64,000 nt of DNA from Marsupella aquatica (GCA_973895155.1 OZ316899.1:1488001-1552000), one strand, 5' to 3'. Numbered from the stretch's first letter, positions 11,757 through 22,795 are shown. Notes: generated by a model from the sequence alone, not told the origin. A program made the numbers and translations.

Positions 11757-12777
11757 ATGCGTGGAGCCGCTCTACAAAATTGGGTATTCTTGTTTCAGTG
11801 GTAGGTGGGGATGGACGTAGGATCAGTTTTCCTTTGGAGCAGGCTAGGCAAGGGTTCTTCATAGCTGTTGGATGTACTGTTTGTGGTATGCCTCGGGTGT
11901 CTCTCAGTATTCGCTGGAACATTGTGGTCCCAGGGTGGCCAAGCCTCCTATGCCATATATCTGTAATGGTTTCCTTATGTGGTTCTATATGGCAGGTATG
12001 GGCTTTGGTGATATAGAATCCCAGTGGGAGGGCTGTAAACGTTTCCTTTATCCCCGTTTGTTTGGGTGTATTTGAGGTAATGTGCAGGACTTCCCTATTG
12101 TTCTCTATGCCCGTCTGTATATGTAAGTTATTTGCTCTAATGTCTTTAAAGCTCAAGAGGTTTCTCGTTGCCCTTGGGGCATAGATAGCCGATTGAATGT
12201 ATATAACTGTGCCTCTGGACAGGATGACTATTGCGGGTCCAAAGCCTTCCTCGATCTGGTGCTGGCCCATTATGGTCGTTATCTTGCGTTGTGATGGTAT
12301 AATATATTTGAAGTATACTTTGTTTTGTAATATTGAGTGCAAGGTACCACTGTCTATAATGCAGTGGTTTAGTTCATTTATTGGTGGTTGGCTTCCCGAA
12401 GTGATCATATGTATTTCTGGTAATATTTCCACTGATTCAAGAAAGGTGCCATATGTTTCTGATTCGTTTGCAGTAAGGCTTTTCTTGTATAGATCTACCA
12501 AGTGTGCTGGGGCTCTACATGTTCTTTGTGTGTGCCCTTTAGTGCCATAGCGGAAACAAATTGGTGGGTTTTCAGCGTTATCTGATTGTGATCGTTGGCT
12601 GCTGTTGTTGCGTTGCCAAGTAGGTCTCCAGTTGTATTGGCGGGGTCGTCCGTAGCCTCCTCCCCAGGATCCATTGTTGCTACCGCCTCGTCGAGGGCCA
12701 CTTCCCCGACCTCTGAATGGTCCTCATTTTCTGAATGATCCGCGGCCTCTGGAGTTGCCTCTTAAACTTCCGCTGCC
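11740..12777 (-). pseudogene. Copia zinc knuckle, protease and pre-integrase (minus strand)
   Basis: The frame carries, in order, an Arg/Gly-rich linker, a zinc knuckle in which the second Cys is Tyr (CFRYGTKGHTQRTC), an aspartic protease site CIIDSGTLHS, and the pre-integrase block WHRRLGHPG followed by CLACSKGK, the His/Cys zinc site of Copia integrases. This order of protease then integrase is the Copia arrangement. Stops separate the part before 12501 from gag, and the frame shifts near 11750. The knuckle Cys to Tyr change is a G-to-A transition. The element must be dead. Confidence 0.82.
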
Positions 12778-13437
12778 TCAGGGGTAAGTTCCTTGTTCTT
12801 GATTTGGGGCGTTGTAGTGCGCTTTGGATGGTGGCTGAGGTGGGAGAGTTCCTGGAGGTCGTTGTTGGGTATTTTGTAGGAGAAGTAGTTGGTGCTTCTC
12901 GGCTAATAGCATGTGTGCTATTAGCTCCGAGTATTTGGTAAACAGCATATTCCTGTATTGCGTTGATAGGACGAGATTGGATGAATGAAGTGTCGACAGA
13001 GTTTTCTCAATTTGTTCCTCATCAGTGACTGGTTGGCCGCAGATTGCCAACTGCGCCACTATCCAGAAAAACTCGTTGTTGTAATCGGCAATGGACTTAT
13101 GATCCTGTACACGGAGGTTCACCCAGTCATGCCTGGCTGCTGGCAAGAAAATCGTCCGTGTGTGGTCAAATCTGGAAAGGAGTTCTTCCCATAGAACCCG
13201 GGGGTTGAATTCATTCATGTATTGTCTCTTGAGTGAATCCGCTAGGTGGTGCCGAATTAGAATGAGAGCTTTGGCTTTTTGCTGTAGCGTTGGGCCCACA
13301 TCCGTTATGACTGTATCCTGAAGGTCCTTGGTGGCCAGGTGTGCCTCCACATCGAGGGACCAAGAGAGATAGTTTGATCCGTCGATGTGTAGAGCCAGGA
13401 ACAATAATTTCTCGATTGAGTTTGTGGATGTCGACAT
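12778..13437 (-). pseudogene. Copia gag (minus strand)
   Basis: The capsid/nucleocapsid precursor, which would package element RNA in cytoplasmic particles. The start ATG is taken at 13435-13437 (MSTSTNSIEK), since the upstream 12 codons have no support. Near the N-terminus HIDGSNYLSWSLDVEAHL matches the conserved Copia gag opening; a helical body follows with IADYNNEFFWIVAQL, and a Gln/Pro-rich tail. A TGA at 12778 ends the frame before the Arg/Gly-rich region and zinc knuckle, which continue in the same register. Confidence 0.82.
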
Positions 13438-13675
13438 GCTCCAATATAAGTTTAATAAAGTTGCAATTTGCAATCCCCTATTTTGTGCAAGAACTTCGCT
13501 CTTGGTCGTCCCTCTTTGTCAGTTTCTCCCTCGTCGGATTGCTACTTCCGATCGTCCGAATTGTGGATCGTCCAAATTGTGGATCAGAAAGAGAAATCTT
13601 GTCCGCTGTCCCTTTGACTGACGACTTGATCGGGAGGAAAAAAATGTGTGGAGCGCATCATGCTGATAATTAACG

Positions 13676-13826
13676 TGTTGTATTCTCCATAGAATCAATC
13701 CTTCAATTCCATCTCCGAGGTGTTACATAGTGTGTCCCTAAGGACTTGGTAGTTAGGCAATTATTCCTGCCCCTAGTAGACTAGACATAACCGTGGGTTA
13801 TACTAGGTCTAACTAGGGTTATAACA
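13676..13826 (-). mobile_element. Putative 151-bp LTR of the minus-strand Copia
   Basis: On the minus strand this stretch begins TGTTATAACC and ends ATACAACA, giving TGTT...AACA ends as expected of a Copia LTR. It lies about 240 bp before the gag start, which is where the 5' LTR should be. The following bases include attatcagcatgat, a poor match to the usual initiator-Met primer site, and there is no second LTR to compare. Confidence 0.4.
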
Positions 13827-13912
13827 AAGACCAAATTTTAAATCTATATTTCCACCCCTCTTGAGACATATCCAAAATGACTATAAATGTAACATTGGTG
13901 GTATGTGGCACG

Positions 13913-14253
13913 TGTTAGATTGCTCTAGTCTTGTGACTCATGAGCTAACCACAATTAGTCTAACTTGGGTTAGGACTTAGCTAATGTTAGCGGTAGTGCT
14001 GGTGTGCATATAGCCAGGGCTGATGCCAGACCCTGGTGGAACTTAGGCTCATTGTTACGAAGCTAGTTGAGAGATAGGAGAGCTTGTGTTGTGGATGCTT
14101 GGTATGGCCGGTCGGCCTAGAGTGCAGTAAAGCTCTTGTGTGTTCCCGTGGACGTAACCTCATGTGGAGGTGAACCACGTATCTCTCTATGTTGACTATT
14201 GTGCGTTGGATGGTTCATGGGCTTGCCGTTGCGAATGTCGTCTATGCTCAACA
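13913..14253 (+). mobile_element. 5' LTR of plus-strand Copia (341 bp)
   Basis: It begins TGTTAGATTGC and ends ATGCTCAACA. It is the same LTR family as the two 343-bp LTRs of the mini-Copia at 35149-37136, read inverted, which fixes both ends. A tRNA-iMet primer site follows two bases later. The matching 3' LTR is not in the window because family U inserted into this element. Confidence 0.92.
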
Positions 14254-14255
14254 AG

Positions 14256-14267
14256 TGGTATCAGAGC
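14256..14267 (+). other. Copia primer binding site (tRNA-iMet)
   Basis: TGGTATCAGAGC, the standard plant Copia primer site complementary to the 3' end of initiator tRNA-Met, two bases after the LTR. Confidence 0.95.
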
Positions 14268-15989
14268 ATGCATGGGAGGTGACGAGGTGTTTTCATGACA
14301 GGTTTTTCCAGCGTTCACTATCGATGGTACATTTGGAGTTTCGTCGCATGAAACTTGAATGTGTGTGACTGTACGGATAGGTTAGTGAGAGGGCTTTCTA
14401 ACGGTGGTTAGAACTCGCTGATCGGTATCCGTGGTGCGGAGGAATTGAAGTTTGCGTTGTTCAAGTTTTATTTGTGTTCAACGGGTTTTCGGGGGAGACC
14501 AGAGTTTGCTTTTTTCAACGGTGTGAGTTGTGCAGTGCAGAAAGGATCGCACATTATAGCTCAAGTTGAAGGTTGAAGCGAGCTGGTCATTTTGGTACCT
14601 GGTTTGTTGGCGTTTGTGGAGCGAGTGCTCGTGATGAGTGAATGTTGAGTTCTGGTTTTTTGACAAGCTATTATGGTGCTTGTTTTTTCCTGAACCGGAT
14701 TACTCGTCGTGACGCTTGACTTGGTGGAAGAAACGCGAAGTGCTACGGCTCAACAATTTGATTGCGGCGAAGCGGTCATTTTGAGCCCGGGATTGGCACT
14801 TGACGCGGAGTGAAGGCAACATGGCGGAAGTTTTTACAGTGCTGGAGTTGCAGACTGTGCCGGTGCAATTTGGCAACATTTCCCATCGGCGGCATTCACT
14901 TTCTTGGTTTCAAATAGCAGCGTTTAAGGTGTGTTATCGGCTTTTTAGGTTAAGGCTTAAATTTTTGTTTTAAGGGGCCTTTTAAAAAAATCCCTTTGGT
15001 GTGTACACACACCCGAGCTCCCCCATCCTCCCCGATACTCCTCGATACTCCCCCCGGTTCCCCTACCGCATTTTTTGCTACAGCGGCGAGCTGCGCAGCG
15101 CCAGCCGGCGCGTTTGCAGCCGCAGCTGGCCGCCCTCCCTGGTTTATTCCTCCCCCCACTGCCTCAGTCCTTGTTAAGCCCCTACCGCCTCATTCTCGCA
15201 ACCCGGCTTTCTGCCGGTCGCTCGCCCTCCCCCTTAGCGCCCCATGCCTCCTTACGGCCGGCCCTTTGCCTCGCCGGTACGCCGCACTCCCGAGCCCACG
15301 TGTTCCCGCACCCCCGCGCTCCCTCCTCGCTTTCTCCTCCGGCCGGCAGCCAGCGTATACCCTGCGTACCAAGCCGCATTTGGCCTTGTATGCTCCTGTA
15401 TACTATGCGCGTACCCTATACCTTGCCTGGCCCGCCTTGCATATGCGTATTTTTGAGCATATTTTGTGCTTTAGGGGCGTTTGGACCCCCTTTAGGCCCC
15501 ATTTTTAGCGTTTTTCTTTCTCCCCTTTGATCTCCTTGTGCCGGGACCTGCCGCCCTCCGTTTTAACCGCTCCAATAGGGGGAACGACCCCCTATGAGAC
15601 CTGCCGGACTGTGTGGGAATATTCCCAAAAAATAGAGAGCTGTTTTTTGACCGTCCGACAAAGATTCTGTTCGCCAAACGGTAACTTTTTTGGTTCTTTT
15701 TTGGTGAGGACGTTGCCACTAGAGTTAGCAACGCGGCGCACCAATCACATTGCGATTCCGACGACAGGTTGTACTTGGTATTTTGGTTATTCTCCGAGGT
15801 GGTCAAAACGGGGGAGTTTCCCAAGGTTTTACCCACCCCGACCGAAATTTGAATAACTTTTCCATCAAATTTTGATTTTGATTTCGGCTTTTAGTATTGG
15901 ACTCCTAGCTTTGTTGGCTACACGGCGATGTTGATTTTTGAGTTTTATGAGAAGTTTCAAGAAAATATGTTTTTTCGTGATTGTTTCAT
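14268..15989 (+). other. Long Copia leader with a GC-rich pyrimidine island
   Basis: About 1.7 kb separates the primer site from gag, long for a Copia leader. From about 15000 to 15540 the plus strand is strongly C-rich with runs such as ctcccccatcctcccc, unlike the flanks. Overlapping open frames there (14996-15508, 15075-15530, both strands) arise because a stop-poor GC-rich stretch leaves all frames open; none shows a domain. The island may be captured host DNA or another repeat; this is inference. Confidence 0.55.
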
Positions 15990-17027
15990 ATGAGTGACTC
16001 GGAGGATACTGGAAGAATTGGCGTCAGTGGAGCTTCAGGATTGCGACGGTCAAACGGTGAGTCTGAGGAGGAGCTGCTACGGTTTGAGGAGGAACTTGTG
16101 ACACCGATACAATCACCGGTGCAGCATGTAGTGGAGGAAACTGTGTTACTACCAAAGTTGTTGGTAGTGCGGAAGAAGAGGGAGATGGCTAGATTCGGAG
16201 GAGTGAAGTTTGAGGTAGAGAAGTACGATGGTCGTACTGATTACTTGCTATGGGATAAGCAAGTGAAGGGTGTTCTACGGGCCATGGGCTTAGCTCATCT
16301 GCTTTCATTGCAAGAGCAGTATGATGGAGAGGAGGAGATTTCTATGAGACAACGGAGATAGGAGCAGGTGATTGTTGTCAACGCAGTGATGCTATATCTC
16401 AAGCCGTACATCATCAAGCAGCTGGATGATTATGCGGATTGCGCGTCACTATTCAAGACTCTAAGAGAGAAGTACTACCGGGAAGATGCTTCAGACCGAC
16501 TGTACAAGAAGTCTCTCTTGATGAGCCTCAGGCTCAAGGAAGGGAGCAAGATGCAGGATCACCTGGATGAGTTTGACAATCTAGCAGTGGATCTGTCAAA
16601 CCTGGGAAAAGGAGTTGAAGATGAGGATAAGGCCTTGCTTCTGCTAAGCTCCTTACCGCCGTCATATCAGGGCTTGAAACAAGTGCTCTTGTATAGAGAT
16701 CTGAAGTCCATTTTGTATAATGAGGTGGTGAGCTCCTTGTTGTCTGATGATGCTCAGAAGAAGCTGGGTCAATCATAGACAACATCTTCTTCTGGCACTG
16801 CGCTGAATGTGAACCGTGGGAGAGCAGCGCAACGCTTAAATGAGCATAACAGGTTAAAATCTAAATCTAGAGGGAAATTGCAAGAGAGAAAGCCTCTTGC
16901 ATGTTGGAATTGTGGCAAGCCTGACCACATGAAAAGGGATTGTCGAGTAAAGGTCCCTACTGCATCTGCTAACGCGGCATCAAGCTTGCATGAGGTAGAT
17001 TTACTCGATGATGATGACATATTGTGA
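15990..17027 (+). pseudogene. Copia gag with CCHC knuckle (plus strand)
   Basis: The precursor of the particle shell and RNA-binding protein. The ATG at 15990 (MSDSEDTGRI) is chosen. After an acidic head, FEVEKYDGRTDYLLWDKQ is the Copia gag opening; LYKKSLLMSLRLKEGS with the following HLDEFDNL block and LLLSSLPPSY are the conserved middle. The knuckle CWNCGKPDHMKRDC is intact (C-x2-C-x4-H-x4-C). The single register is cut by TAG at 16359, TAG at 16776 and TGA at 17025. These are of the kind produced by C-to-T or G-to-A change (TGG or CAG to TAG). Confidence 0.88.
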
Positions 17028-18654
17028 TGTCAAGGTTATGCTCTCAACGTAGTGTCAAATCCAGGTAGTGATGACTGAATTCTAGATAGTGCATGTACTT
17101 TTCACATTTGATCTAGGAGAGATTTTTTCAATTCTTACACGGTTTCTAACGGGTCAGTGTTGATGGGAAATGGAATCCCATGTCAAGTAGTTGGACTTGG
17201 ATCTGTTAGATTTCAGATGTTTGATGATGCTGTGAGAACGTTGAGGAATGTGAGACATATTCTCAGCATGATGAAAAATCTCATTTCAGTTGGAGTTTTA
17301 GAAGCAAATGGCCATCAGTGGAGTTCTGCTAATGGTGTCCTTCAGGTTTCAACTGGTACTAAAGTTGTATTGAAGGGAAAGAGACATTGCAATCTATATG
17401 TTTTGGAGGGCAGAGTAGTATGTGATGAAGCCAATGTAACCTTATCTCATGAGGAGACGGCCCGGCTGTGGCACTTCCGTTTGGGCCACATGAGTGAAAA
17501 AGGTTTGGTTATTCTTTAGAAGAAATGATTACTTTCTAATTTGCAATCTTGTAAGTTGGAATTTTGTGAGCATTGTGTGCTTGGGAAGCAGCACAAGAAA
17601 CCCTTCGGAGTTGGAACTCACACTAGCAAGGAGGTACTTGAGTATGTACATAGTGATGTGTGGGGTCCAACCCCTACTCCCTCACATTCTGGACGGTTAT
17701 ACTATGTCACGTTCATTGACGATTACTCAAGGTATGTGTGGATATACTTTCTACACAGTAAGTCTGATGTTTTTGCCACTTTTAAGGAGTGGAAAGCCCA
17801 AGTTGAGAATCAGACTGGTAATAAGGTGAGATATCTACGATCGGATAACGGCGGTGAATACAGTTCTGGTGAATTTAGAACGTATTGTAAGGAGCAGGGG
17901 ATTACCCGCCATCTCACAACAAGTTATACTCCTCAATAGAATGGTGTTTCTGAGAGACTCAACCAAACACTATTGGACCGCTCGAGGAGTATGTTGAGTC
18001 AATCATGCTTACCACATGAGTTTTGGGCTAAAGCTGTAAACACTACAGCTTATTTGGTAAATTTTTCTCCATCCAGTTCTATCGGATTCAAGATGCCATT
18101 TGAAATAAGGTACGGGCGTCCAGCAGATTACTCACATCTGAGGATTTTTGAATGTGATGCTTATGTGCTTACACCTTCCCAGCTTCGATCCAAGCTGGAG
18201 TCCAAGTCAAAGAAGTGCATTTTCCTTGGCTAACAGAAAGGTGTGAAAGGTTATAGGTGGGATCCAGTAACCTGTAAACTAATTGTCAGTAGAGATGTGT
18301 CCTTTAATGAGTCCAGATCATCAAAGGAGGGGGAGAGTTCTCAGGACTCCCATACTGACAAGGGGAAATCTCTCATCCCGGACGGGATTGAGGGGGAGAT
18401 TAGTCATGATAATGTTCATGACAGGAGAGATGGAGAAGCTCCGGGCTTGGAGCTGGTTCCTCTGATGGAACAAGAGGAGCAGATTGTTGTTGGGGTACCT
18501 CAAATTCAACCAGCAGCAGCAGTAGATCAGCCTGAGTCATCTACTTGAAGAACTTCCAGTCGTTCTACTAGAACTCCTACCAGGTATGGTCAATGGGCAG
18601 ACTCATCTAAGCTAGATGATATTGACATTGCACCTGATGATGATGGCATGGCTT
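17028..18654 (+). pseudogene. Copia protease and integrase, truncated before RT
   Basis: Same register as gag. Protease is marked by ILDSACTFH, the Copia active-site block. Pre-integrase has LWHFRLGHMSEKG with FCEHCVLGKQHKKPF (His/Cys zinc site). The core has D,D,E residues in VHSDVWGP, YLRSDNGGEYSS and NGVSERLNQTL. At least six further stops interrupt it, including TAG at 17517, TAG at 17937 (after YTPQ, where Gln is usual) and TAA at 18231. The frame stops being Copia at 18654, just before RT should start, where a family U LTR begins. The RT half probably lies beyond the right edge. Confidence 0.88.
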
Positions 18655-18911
18655 TGTGATGCCTAGCCAGGAATCACTAGGCCAGTTAAGTGGGGAAAAC
18701 GGAGGTGTACCCTATAAACACATTAGTATAGTAACAAAAACAAAGAAAATATAAACAATTAAGGGTGACTATGGAACCCGGGCCGAGGCCGGAGGAAGGA
18801 CGTTGGGGGAGAGAACACAATTAGGGTTAGGGCGCGCTAAGCATCGGCGGCTAGGGGTAACCAACGGGAGGAAAGACCAGAGGAGGAGAGGGGTAAGGAC
18901 CGCTCGCAAGG

Positions 18912-20606
18912 AATGGTGGCTCAATTGCAAGCACAAACTGGGCAGATGACTACGGAAGGCCAACTACTATTAGCTGCTTAGGCAAGCACTCTGGGCGGGA
19001 GCAGATACCAATGATCGAGTCAAGGAGGGTATGAGCAACGTCAATCAAGTGGCACATTTTTGGGGATGCCTGTTCAAACGGGCAACTGAGTACATTAGGA
19101 CTTACGAGAACAAAGAATCGGAGAGAGCAGCTCGAGACTGTGGGAGCTGCAAAAGTCTGCCTTCTTAGGAGGAGAACTCATCAAGGCCAAGTTCTTGTGG
19201 ACTCCTACTGCCAATCAGCTTGATGACCTTCTATTTTGCGAAGACAAAATTGTCGGCATTCAAGAAGCCATCAACCGCTGCAACGATGCGCACTGGGAGT
19301 TGAAGGGTAGCACGGAGGGGTGGACAAAGGCAACTATGCTAGGAGAAACATCCACGGCAGCCGAGATGAAGAGGAAAGGAAACAACAACGAAGAGGCCAC
19401 CCCGGCAAAAAGAACGAGGTCGGCGGCACCAAGGAAGCCAGTAGAGCAGCAGAACAGGAGGCAGGGAGAAGCCGAAGAGGAGGAGGTCGATCCCATCAAT
19501 GCCATTCCAACAAAGGATCACACCTGGAAAGGCTGGGCGGCGACCCTACCAGAGGAAGTGCAATTACATTTTGCACGGGAGGAGGATGCATGCTTTACGG
19601 CCATGCAGACCAAGAAGTACCAGGGCTTCATGGCCGGATCTGGCTTGGAAGCCTTTGTAAGATTACCATGGCTGAAGCCGAAGGTGCCGGACTCAGACTT
19701 ATTAGAATTCGTGGGATCATGGGAACCCGAGACCAATTCCACGAGGGTGTATGGGAAGGATTTCTATCTCACTCCCCGGGTGATTGCCGATGGGTAATAA
19801 GACCAAGGTTGATACCAAGAAGACCTTACCTGACAAGGAGTTCCGGTCGTTCCCAGGACCATCAACGAACAATGGCTTCTTCCGGAACACCTGCACCAAC
19901 CCGCACATCGGAGAGATGATCAATTTCTTGCGGGTGACCATGCATTGTAACTTGCCGAGGGTAGAGATCGGCAAGGCTCAGGTCTACCTGACAAAAAGGC
20001 CAGACCCAAGCCAGGATTACAACGGGTACCTCCTCAACCAACTGAAGAAGATCTTGAAGGAGGAACAGCAGGTGATCGCCGTGGGAAGTGTGTCCCTGCT
20101 TGGCTATCACATGCCGTTGTTGTGCCGGTATGCCAGAAGTCAAATCTTTGCCCCAGTACTTCCCCTATCGGCAAGGGCACCGGAGGAGGTTCCGGAGCAG
20201 AGGCCGGCAACAGAAGAGCCCAACCAGCCTGCCAGTCCTATGATTGAGCAGGTATTTCGGCCAAGGAAAGAAGACTGGCCGATGCAGCAATCAGGCATGC
20301 AGAATCTGCTGAAATTGCTAGAGAAGGAGAGAACGGCACCGGCAACGGCAACGGCACCGGTACAGGACACTGCCCCAGAGGCCGGCTTAAGCCAACTCAG
20401 GAGGGAAAACCCCTTTACCGGAGCCAACGAGAGAAGGAGGCCGGAACACAAGCCAGGAGTTTGAATGTATGTGGGAGCCTCAAGCCCCAAATTGGAGGCA
20501 GAGCAACCTAAGGCTCCTTCCCGCGGAAAACAGAGGGAGAGGACAGCCTGGAAACCAGAGGAGGAACAAGAGCCCGTGATCTGTGAGGCTGTTTTCACGG
20601 TAGGAC
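18912..20606 (+). pseudogene. LTR1-borne coiled-coil/plant-transposon-domain ORF, part 1
   Basis: N-terminal part of a large protein encoded in sense inside the LTR. Frame segments at 19195-19797 and 19784-20464 contain LWTPTANQLDDLLF, a basic/acidic linker, GWAATLPEEVQLHFA, then DFYLTPRVIA and MINFLRVTMHCNLP with LLGYHMPLLCRYA. The order resembles the 'putative plant transposon protein' domain of Athila/Tat extra ORFs, an inference from the motif pattern. A 17-bp loss near 19790 shifts the frame, and TGA at 20462 replaces Gln of the other copy. The start is uncertain: an ATG at 18912 is in another register. H1 splits the gene at 20606. Confidence 0.6.
20602..20606 (+). repeat. Target site duplication of H1, left (AGGAC)
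   Basis: AGGAC immediately before the H1 5' LTR, matching 34155-34159. The empty site in LTR2 near 60459 reads ggcaggaccagg, confirming the insertion point. Confidence 0.97.
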
Positions 20607-20775
20607 TGTGGTATGGGTGTCCCTGCAATTTTTTCTGGAAACTTGTTTATTTTTAGCATATCACAAGATTTACTTACACTTTAGACACCTTCCGGCCAAC
20701 ATTTACTTGTTCTGGACACTTATAGAAATATTTGACATCTCCGGCTTTCCTGACGATTCCTAGTGTACTTTGCCC

Positions 20776-21042
20776 GACGCTGTGACCAGCGCCCGTTTCT
20801 TTTACTCAAGACGCTGCGGAAGCGTCCAACCTCCTCATGACGCTTTTGGCAGTGCCCGACCGCCACCAAGACTCTATGAGGATTTCGACCGACGCTGTGG
20901 AAAGCGTCAGCTTCAACACACGACGCTGTGAGCAGCGTCCACCCTAGTATTGACGCTGTGAGCAGTGTGAGCAGCGTCCGTTGGTTTTACTTAAGACGCT
21001 TCTAGCAGCGTCCAGATTCTCCTGACGCTTCTAGCAGCGTCC
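20776..21042 (+). repeat. Array of about eight GACGCT...AGCGTC hairpins in the LTR
   Basis: Short inverted repeats with 6-8-bp stems and 4-8-base loops: 20776-20793, 20810-20827, about 20839-20856 (weak), 20891-20908, 20922-20940, 20952-20979 (internally duplicated), 20995-21013 and 21024-21042. A typical unit is GACGCTGTGAGCAGCGTCC. They precede the TATA-like site, so lie in U3. H2 has about five. Confidence 0.9.
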
Positions 21043-21192
21043 GCTCAACACTTAGTTTTTGAAGTAGATTACTAGTAAAGTAGTATTCTACCACCCTTGT
21101 TGAAGTACTTATGCTGTGCTTCTCCCTTGTTTAGTTTTAAGCTTGGAAAGGCACGACTGTTCTTACCTCCTCCATTTTAGGATTCCAGCACT

Positions 21193-21198
21193 TATAAG
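21193..21198 (+). promoter_or_regulatory. Candidate TATA box of family H LTR
   Basis: TATAAG within agcacttataagacagag, downstream of the hairpin array and identical in all four family H LTRs (near 33351, 45718 and 57818). Transcription start is not shown. Confidence 0.4.
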
Positions 21199-22002
21199 AC
21201 AGAGTAGAATGCTCATTTGAAGTAGAGAGAAATAGAGTTAATACTGTATTCAGAATTGAGTCTTCTGAATAGTTTTCTCCTCCTTCCATTGTAACAAGGC
21301 ATGCTGTGAGTGTTTTGTATGGAAGTAAAGCTATATTGATTGAAGTTAAGATTGAATTCAAGAGATTCCTGTGGTGATTGAATTCAGTTGCAGATTTCTG
21401 AAACTCGTATTGAATTCACTGCTAGGCTTGCTTGCAGAGTCGGGATTCGCTAGCCAATTCAAGAATAGTTAATGATAAATGAGAAGTAAATTCTGATTCT
21501 CAGAGTAGTTAGTACTGTTGCTTTGATTCTGGAATATGGTTTAGAGTTTGACTGAATTGCGTATCGCTGATGTCAAACCATGTTGACGGCATTTTAAATC
21601 ATATCATTCATTTGCAATCAGAAAGCTTCTGCTTCATCAGATTGAGAATTCCATTATCATTAACCTTTGTGTTTTGAAGAGTGAGATGGATGAATTATGA
21701 GATAGATTTCATGTCTATACTGAGCCCAAATCCTTTCTGAAGGAGTGGCAGTAGCAGTTTGTAGTCTCTAAATCCTTACTCATTTCTTCTCTAATTCATA
21801 AATCAGAAGTTCAGTTACTTTGTTGTTTGTTTATTCGATTTTTTTATTGAGAAGTGAAGTCAACATAGAGCTCAAGACTCTAAATCACTCGGAGTGATAA
21901 AAGTTATACAATTCATTCTGAAATCTGTTCTTAAAGGGATCGAAACCCTGGTTTTAGGTGAGGAGAGTCACTTTTGATACTTAGCACTATACGACATCTT
22001 TT

Positions 22003-22020
22003 TGGCGCCGCTGCCGGGGA
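22003..22020 (+). other. H1 primer binding site (tRNA-Asp type)
   Basis: TGGCGCCGCTGCCGGGGA, six bases after the LTR. It matches the complement of plant tRNA-Asp 3' ends as I recall them, with one difference (C for T at position 9, still a wobble pair). Confidence 0.88.
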
Positions 22021-22134
22021 ACGAATTTAAGATTGAATTGACGTACAGGCAGTGTATGCCAGAAGGAGCTAGACGGGAGAGGAATTCACGTTCTACTATA
22101 ATTGTGAAGATGCGTCATCACTCCAGTTAAAAAG

Positions 22135-22341
22135 ATGAAGAGCTTCCATTTCGAGGTGATGCCGTACTCTATCCAAAGCGCCCCGGAAGCTCTCTTAAGA
22201 GTATTGGAAAAATTTGTGGTGCCAAACTTAAGAGAAGAAACCGCCCTTCCACCAGAAAAGGCCTCACAGAGAGGAGCTGTTGCTCGTCAAGTTGCTTTGG
22301 AGATAGTCGAAGACACCAAAGACACTTTGAGTGACAAGTGA
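22135..22341 (+). CDS. Small upstream ORF of family H, 68 aa, function unknown
   Basis: It starts MKSFHFEVMPYSIQSAPEAL and stays open in both copies (H2 at 46661-46867). The product would be a small soluble protein with no signal peptide or membrane segment and no recognised domain. Five base differences separate the copies and four change an amino acid, so there is no sign of purifying selection. Some Tat-group elements carry an ORF before gag, which gives a precedent for position only. It may instead be a non-functional upstream ORF that affects gag translation. Confidence 0.3.
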   Translation: MKSFHFEVMPYSIQSAPEALLRVLEKFVVPNLREETALPPEKASQRGAVARQVALEIVEDTKDTLSDK

Positions 22342-22795
22342 AGTTATTCTAACGTTGCTCGGGACGTATGATTTGTAAAATTGTCCAACCATCCTGGTTC
22401 GTGTGACCGATGCCACCTATCCGATCTTTGGGAACATTAAGAATTAGGAATTTGAGGAATCGTTATGTTAATTCTTGGGTTCTGAGCCTGAGAGGGAGGA
22501 ATGGCATACATTGGTTAACTATCACCTGGTGGGAAGATGAAAGTTTGCATTTAGTAATATTAAGGCTGAATGGTAGGATCACACAGGAGTGATATCTAGT
22601 CATTTCCATTCGGGAGTTAGCGGAAAGAATCATGCACCAGGAATTGCGTAGAAGATTAGGAAGGAGTTAGACGTCTGATTAGTAGGATGGCCTAGTGTAG
22701 CGTACCATGTGGTAAAGAAATTTCAGGGTGAAGGAAGTCGGAGATTATGGGGAACGCCCGGTTCCAGTAATCGCCACCGTAAAGGAGATAAGGAA

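Larger units (their letters stand above)
20607..21996 (+). mobile_element. H1 5' LTR
   Basis: 1390 bp, ends TGTGGTATGG and CTATACGACA. It carries a cluster of GACGCT hairpins (20776-21042) and a TATA-like cttataagac at 21191-21200. An antisense ORF of 74 codons at 21137-21361 is open in all four family H LTRs, but the differences between copies are nearly all amino-acid changing, so it is probably not a gene. Confidence 0.96.

Noticed and set aside
14996-15530. Long overlapping ORFs on both strands in the Copia leader
   Set aside because: A stop-poor GC-rich stretch opens several frames at once; no domain.
20776-21042. Hairpin array as a CRISPR
   Set aside because: Repeats are imperfect hairpins with irregular spacing inside a retrotransposon LTR of a eukaryote; no spacers or cas genes.
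21137-21361. Antisense 74-codon ORF present in all four family H LTRs
   Set aside because: Differences between H1 and H2 are almost all amino-acid changing and there is no motif; openness is explained by recent common descent.
21935-21955. tRNA T-arm-like gggatcgaaaccctgg in the family H LTR
   Set aside because: No acceptor, D or anticodon arm around it; repeated in all LTRs as ordinary LTR sequence.
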